From the NCBI GenBank assembly GCA_029532625.1, contig JARFXM010000006.1:2232001-2296000 (forward strand): DNA of 64,000 bases. The letters are read 5' to 3'. The stretch is from Lomentospora prolificans. Taxonomy: Eukaryota; Ascomycota; Sordariomycetes; Microascales; Microascaceae. Below are positions 59,850 through 64,000 of this stretch, one piece after another. The position numbers and the translations under genes are program-made. Each line of letters starts with the position of its first letter. Within the stretch, counting starts at the first letter, position 1. The notes below the pieces were generated by a model, which saw only the letters and a list, made by a program, of their open reading frames with translations, was not told the DNA's origin and ran no database searches.

Positions 59850-62268
59850 TGATGGTGGAGCGGAGCATTTTTTTCTCTATGCGAGTGATTTCGCAAGATG
59901 CAACAGGATAAGGATTGCATATGGGAGGGTGTTACTACGTGCCTTTCGCCTTTTCGCGTCTCTTGGTTTAGAGGGTATGCATCGCGTGCGATAAGTTTGT
60001 ACCATTCAGGGGTCATTGTTTTTCTTCTCGTCTCTACTTGGAGTTTTACTCTGCGTTATCAGTTGCATGGCGTTTTGGGGAAAGGGAGGCTTGCTTGGCT
60101 CTGCATATACACTTGACGGCTCGAACCCCGCATTCTGGGTATCGATATATATTCATTTCCGATGTTTTATCAGCGGGCAGCAACCATGTAGCCATCTATC
60201 AAATTCCCTAGAAATGTATTCGCTGGCCTGTCGCGCCCAAAGAGAGGGCTGCAGATCTGGACGGGCCGGATATGGGCCACCGAATAAGAGGCCAGGTGTT
60301 TACCATGTTGCTTTTCACGCACAACGAGCGGTTCATGACCCCTTGGGCTTTGACATACCGTGCCATTGGGTTCTTTGCTGGCCCTTGCGACGAGGTGTAG
60401 AAACTCGACGGGCTCGTTTGGGTGCGGTCAGGCATGTCCACGATGCTTTCGCTTGACGATGGTCCCGGCTTCGGTAAACCGCGGGTTCAGATCCGCGTTC
60501 CGTGGCCGGAGTCTTAACTCGCCTATTCGTACGCCAGCCGTCTCCACGTCCAATGCCACTGTGCCAAAGACCTCATGTCTGGTAGGAAACACTCCCTAAC
60601 CTACACACGCCTCTGGCCGTTGAGGCAAGTACTTGCCGGGCTCTAATGGCCTGAGGTCCCGTTTGACTCACATGCATCATCACCTTGCCCTTTTTACTTC
60701 CTCGCAGAGGAGGGGCAGCGCTTCCAAGGCAACCGCGTTTCTCAGATATATTTTTTACGTGTGTGCCGTACTCCGTAGGGTTGGTGGAAGCGAACGGAGA
60801 AAAGGAGGGGCACAGCTATGGAGGAATGTCTCAAATCAGGTCACACGATCTTTTTTTTTTCCCTTTCATCTTCTCCTTCCTAGCTTTTCCCCTCCAGTCT
60901 TTTCTCTCCCACGCGGGGCCTACAGGTACATATCAGCCTGACGTGGGCCAGTTTATTCGGTTTCCTTGTCCTTTTCCCGCCTTTTCGGAAGGGGAGGGGT
61001 ATCCTGTTGGGCTTTTGATTCTTGGGCTAGCGGGGGGGATGGGGGCTCGGTTCACTCGTTGGGGGCGCCAAGGCTCAAGTAAACAGAGGGGCGGCCGGTT
61101 TCTCTTTTGTTTTTCTTACTTTCGGTGGATTTCCTTCACGAAAGAGGGTCTCGTATGAGGGCATCAGTGGTGGGCGATCACCGCCCCCGCCGCAACTGAA
61201 GCGTACATTTGCACAATTTTGCGAAGGGGGTGAGTGTAAGGGCTCGGAACCATGGACAAAATCTTAAGATGGAGGATTTATTATAGGCATAGCCGAGCTC
61301 GCACCCCACGCACGGGAAGGAGAAGTGGGAAGAATAAAAAGAACAGGGAAATGAATGTCTGAATAAGGCAGGCATTGGGCTAAAATTGACCCGTTTTAGC
61401 AATATCTCGCAAAAGAAAATATTTGGAAAAAGTTTTTTCCTTTTTTCAATATATATATTTTCTCCTTTGTGCTGTGTTGTCAATCAGGGTTCGCAAGAAC
61501 TTGCAGGGGTGTGTGGGCGTTTCTAAGAGGCGAGAGAGACAGAAATAAGTGATGTGCGCGTTTGTGTGTGTGGCTTTCGTACGCTGCGACTTTCGGTTGC
61601 CAGGAATTTTTGATGCAGGCTGTGCCGGGATGACGTGCAGTGACAACACGTTGGGAAAGCGAAGGGAGACAGACACTGGCAAGAACCGAGGCAACAGACG
61701 AGGAACATCAGAGAAAAGAGAGAAGGAAAAGGAACGCTGAGAAAACGAAACGGCTATTGGTGACGAACCCGAATGAATTAGGACGGGGGAGTGTTTGGGG
61801 GGCAAATGAGGGGTAAGAGCCAAGGGTGATATATGAGGCCAGCATGGTTGGACGGGAAGCTTGGGATCGTGGGATGTTGGTATTAAATGGTCCATGTGTG
61901 GAGCGCCAGCGAGGTGACCGTGACGGATGTGGAGAGTGTGTGTGGAGGGAGGAAATGAGAGAACTACTACGTTGTATGTCCCTCATCGCTGGCTTAGGTT
62001 AACCGCCGAGCGTGCGGCGAAGACCTACGAAAGCGGGTACGTCGATATGAACATGGCCAATCCGTGATTTGATGGCTGTACGGCAAATGAGACTATGATA
62101 TCTTACCTTGGGCCACGACGCAAGGAAAAAGAAAAGAAGGGAAACGGGAAAAGGGACGACGATGGCCCTGTGACGATGGCCTCATAGATCGAATGTGCAA
62201 TCGATGGATGATTCCCTCATCCTCGATCCTTGAGCGAATGAGATGGAACACGAAAGGTCAGCGAAACG

Positions 62269-62340
62269 GCACACACACGGAAAACACACACAATCATATA
62301 TACACATGCACACACTCGCGCACACACGCACATACCCACA
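62269..62340. repeat. CA-rich imperfect microsatellite
   Basis: Broken runs of AC/CA units (ACACACAC, AACACACACA, CACACTCGCGCACACACGCA) over about 70 bp. Confidence 0.8.
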
Positions 62341-62982
62341 TCAAACCGCTCCATCTTCGGCGACGGTCCGGACGAAAAGAAAAGGAGAAAAAAGGGAATC
62401 TGCGTGGAAGGGAATCTGCGTGGAACACGTGGGAATGTTTTCTAGTGTGGCAACCTTGGGACCCTTTTTTCAGCCATTCGCAGGTTGTCTGAGCTCCGTC
62501 CGGCGCAATAGATTGGCTGGCCTGTCAGACAGCGTACCAAGACAAGAGCTGTGCAGGCAGGATGCTGTGAGATGCCATTGGGCAGCCAAATGGCTGGCGG
62601 AGGAGCAGAGGGGGGAGACGACACAGAGGGAGGACCGAAGGCAACTTGGAAGTATCGTAGATCGAATTGACCTGACGTTTGGGGAGGGGGAAGGCAAAGG
62701 TGATTGGGAAGAAACAGAAGGGGGGAAGGAGGGGTGTGGAAGATGGCCAGCAGGGGGGTGGCCAAGAAAGCCTGAGCCGGACTCACGGCTCAAGCCCTGG
62801 ACGACAAAGTGGCATTCTCGGCTTATGAGTGGTCGAGAACCTGGGAAGCCTCGGAAATCGCGGTGAGCCTGACATCACTAAATCAGGGTATTGCGTCTTG
62901 TTTCGCCGCGCGCAGGGCTTCGACGAGATGAAGTGGACATGATCTGGGAGGCGAAATATTAGGTAAGGGGTGTGCGGGCGTT

Positions 62983-63006
62983 TGTGTGTGTGTGTGTGTG
63001 AGAGAG
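62983..63006. repeat. (TG)9 followed by (AG)3
   Basis: Nine TG units at 62983-63000 directly followed by three AG units. Confidence 0.85.
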
Positions 63007-64000
63007 ATGGCGACGAAAATGTGATAATACTAGCTTTAAAACGAAAAGGGAACATATGATCACAATAGTGTTTGACTTTTGAGGGATAGGATTCCCTAGT
63101 TTGACTTTCCGTATCTTGTTCCTGATGTTTCTTGTATTCGTTTTCCCTCAATTCTTGTTCCAATTCCGTGGCCTTTTTTGCGGGCGACCATCAGGTTCAG
63201 TGCTGGTGTACTTCGGCTCAGTGGGTTGACTCAGAGTGTCTATTTTCGGCCTGTCTTGTCCCAGTCAGGCGCCAAGCATACATTGACCCATCCGATTCCG
63301 TGTTGACCAGTGTGACCATGGGCCCAGGCCTGGCTGATGGAACCTCAACACTAGCACCCTGGTAATCCTCAAATGTCCTCCGGCTGGCTACTCCTCCAGG
63401 ACGATCAATATTAGCACCGGCACCGGCATCATCATTGATCAGCACCAGCCCAGAGCCAGCCCCAGCGCCGCGGAGTTCATGCTTGCTGGCAGCGGCACTG
63501 AGCATTTGGTCCAAGCCAGCAATCTGCAATCTACCACCAGCATCAGCCAGCCCTATTACATGCACTCCTCCATCAGCCACTCCTCGTCCCTCCCTCCTGC
63601 ACTGCACGTCGCTGCACTTGGCATCATTTGTTGCGTCCACTCCCCCGGACCACGTCGGCGGGCAGGCGAGACCAGGGCCAGGACCAGGACCAGGACGACA
63701 CTGCCATCTAGTCGTGGTCTCCATCGTATCGTGGACCCACGGCTGGGCCCGGACCAGGCTCAATTATAATCGCCTACTCCGCAAGCGCCTTTACCGCCTC
63801 CCTTTATTCACAACAAGAACTCATCCGTTGAATTCTGCTATTATTTTACATCGTGATCCCCACCGCCTCTCTCTTCTCCTCCCCCCTTCCTTTTCCCGCT
63901 CTTTCCCCTTTCCTGGTCTTCACTTTTGCCTATCCACGCAGTCCTGAAGAAACCAAACCATATCCTTACTTGAACCCCTCTATCAATGAATTGCACAACT

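Larger units (their letters stand above)
59850..64000. other. 4.1-kb right end without recognised gene
   Basis: No exon I can defend. It holds CA-, TG- and GA-type simple repeats (62269-62340, 62983-63006), CCAGGA hexamers near 63678-63695 and purine- or pyrimidine-rich tracts. The CT-rich stretch from about 63840 to 63960 resembles a promoter/5' leader, so a plus-strand gene may begin beyond 64000. Confidence 0.45.

Noticed and set aside
60476..60505. tRNA-like T-arm (CGCGGGTTCAGATCCGCG)
   Set aside because: The loop is eight bases rather than seven and no acceptor, D or anticodon arms can be folded around it.
63218..63763. 181-codon minus-strand frame at the right end
   Set aside because: Gly/Ala/Pro-rich sequence generated by CCAGGA-type repeats; it overlaps equally open plus-strand frames and looks like promoter DNA.

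Overview
The window is nuclear DNA of a filamentous ascomycete (Pezizomycotina, most likely Sordariomycetes). The genes are split by short introns (about 49-154 nt) with GTAAGT- or GTATGT-like donors and CTAAC/CTGAC-like branch sites. Coding sequence favours C or G in the third codon position. The gene set is typical of moulds: BUD4-type septation factor, DENN protein, LaeA-type methyltransferase and secreted large-subunit catalase. All gene calls come from reading translated exons and splice sites by eye; no database search was run.

Layout: 1-2.05 kb, no gene recognised. 2.05-5.05 kb (-), ataxin-2/Pbp1-like protein with an LsmAD domain and a PAM2-like motif. 8.47-10.04 kb (-), QCR2 of respiratory complex III, divergent from 10.71-12.94 kb (+), RPC82 of RNA polymerase III. 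13.94-15.26 kb (+), mitochondrial GTP/GDP carrier GGC1. 16.41-22.38 kb (+), a 1,964-residue coiled-coil repeat protein of unknown function. 22.76-24.34 kb (-), mitochondrial seryl-tRNA synthetase. 24.82-26.11 kb (-), BCD1-like box C/D snoRNP assembly factor. 27.31-30.09 kb (-), DENN-domain protein. 30.1-36.9 kb, a long gene-free stretch with simple repeats. 36.91-39.36 kb (-), coronin. 41.60-46.06 kb (-), BUD4/anillin-like PH-domain protein. 46.93-48.79 kb (+), DEAD-box helicase DBP9, converging on 48.91-50.24 kb (-), a LaeA-like methyltransferase. 50.2-54.3 kb, gene-poor with coding-like but interrupted patches. 54.3-56.84 kb (+), secreted large-subunit catalase. 58.33-59.85 kb (+), ENT-family nucleoside transporter. 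59.85-64 kb, no gene recognised; its right end looks like a promoter/leader.

Most genes are unrelated housekeeping loci: mitochondrion (QCR2, GGC1, SerRS), RNA biogenesis (RPC82, BCD1, DBP9, Pbp1), and cytoskeleton, septum or membrane traffic (coronin, BUD4, DENN). No operon-like system, CRISPR array, tRNA, rRNA or intact transposon was seen. The least explained parts are the two repeat families in the giant coiled-coil protein, the lack of an Lsm fold in the Pbp1-like gene, the 18-42 nt coding exons that simple ORF reading misses, and the possibly degraded gene on the minus strand at 52-53 kb.
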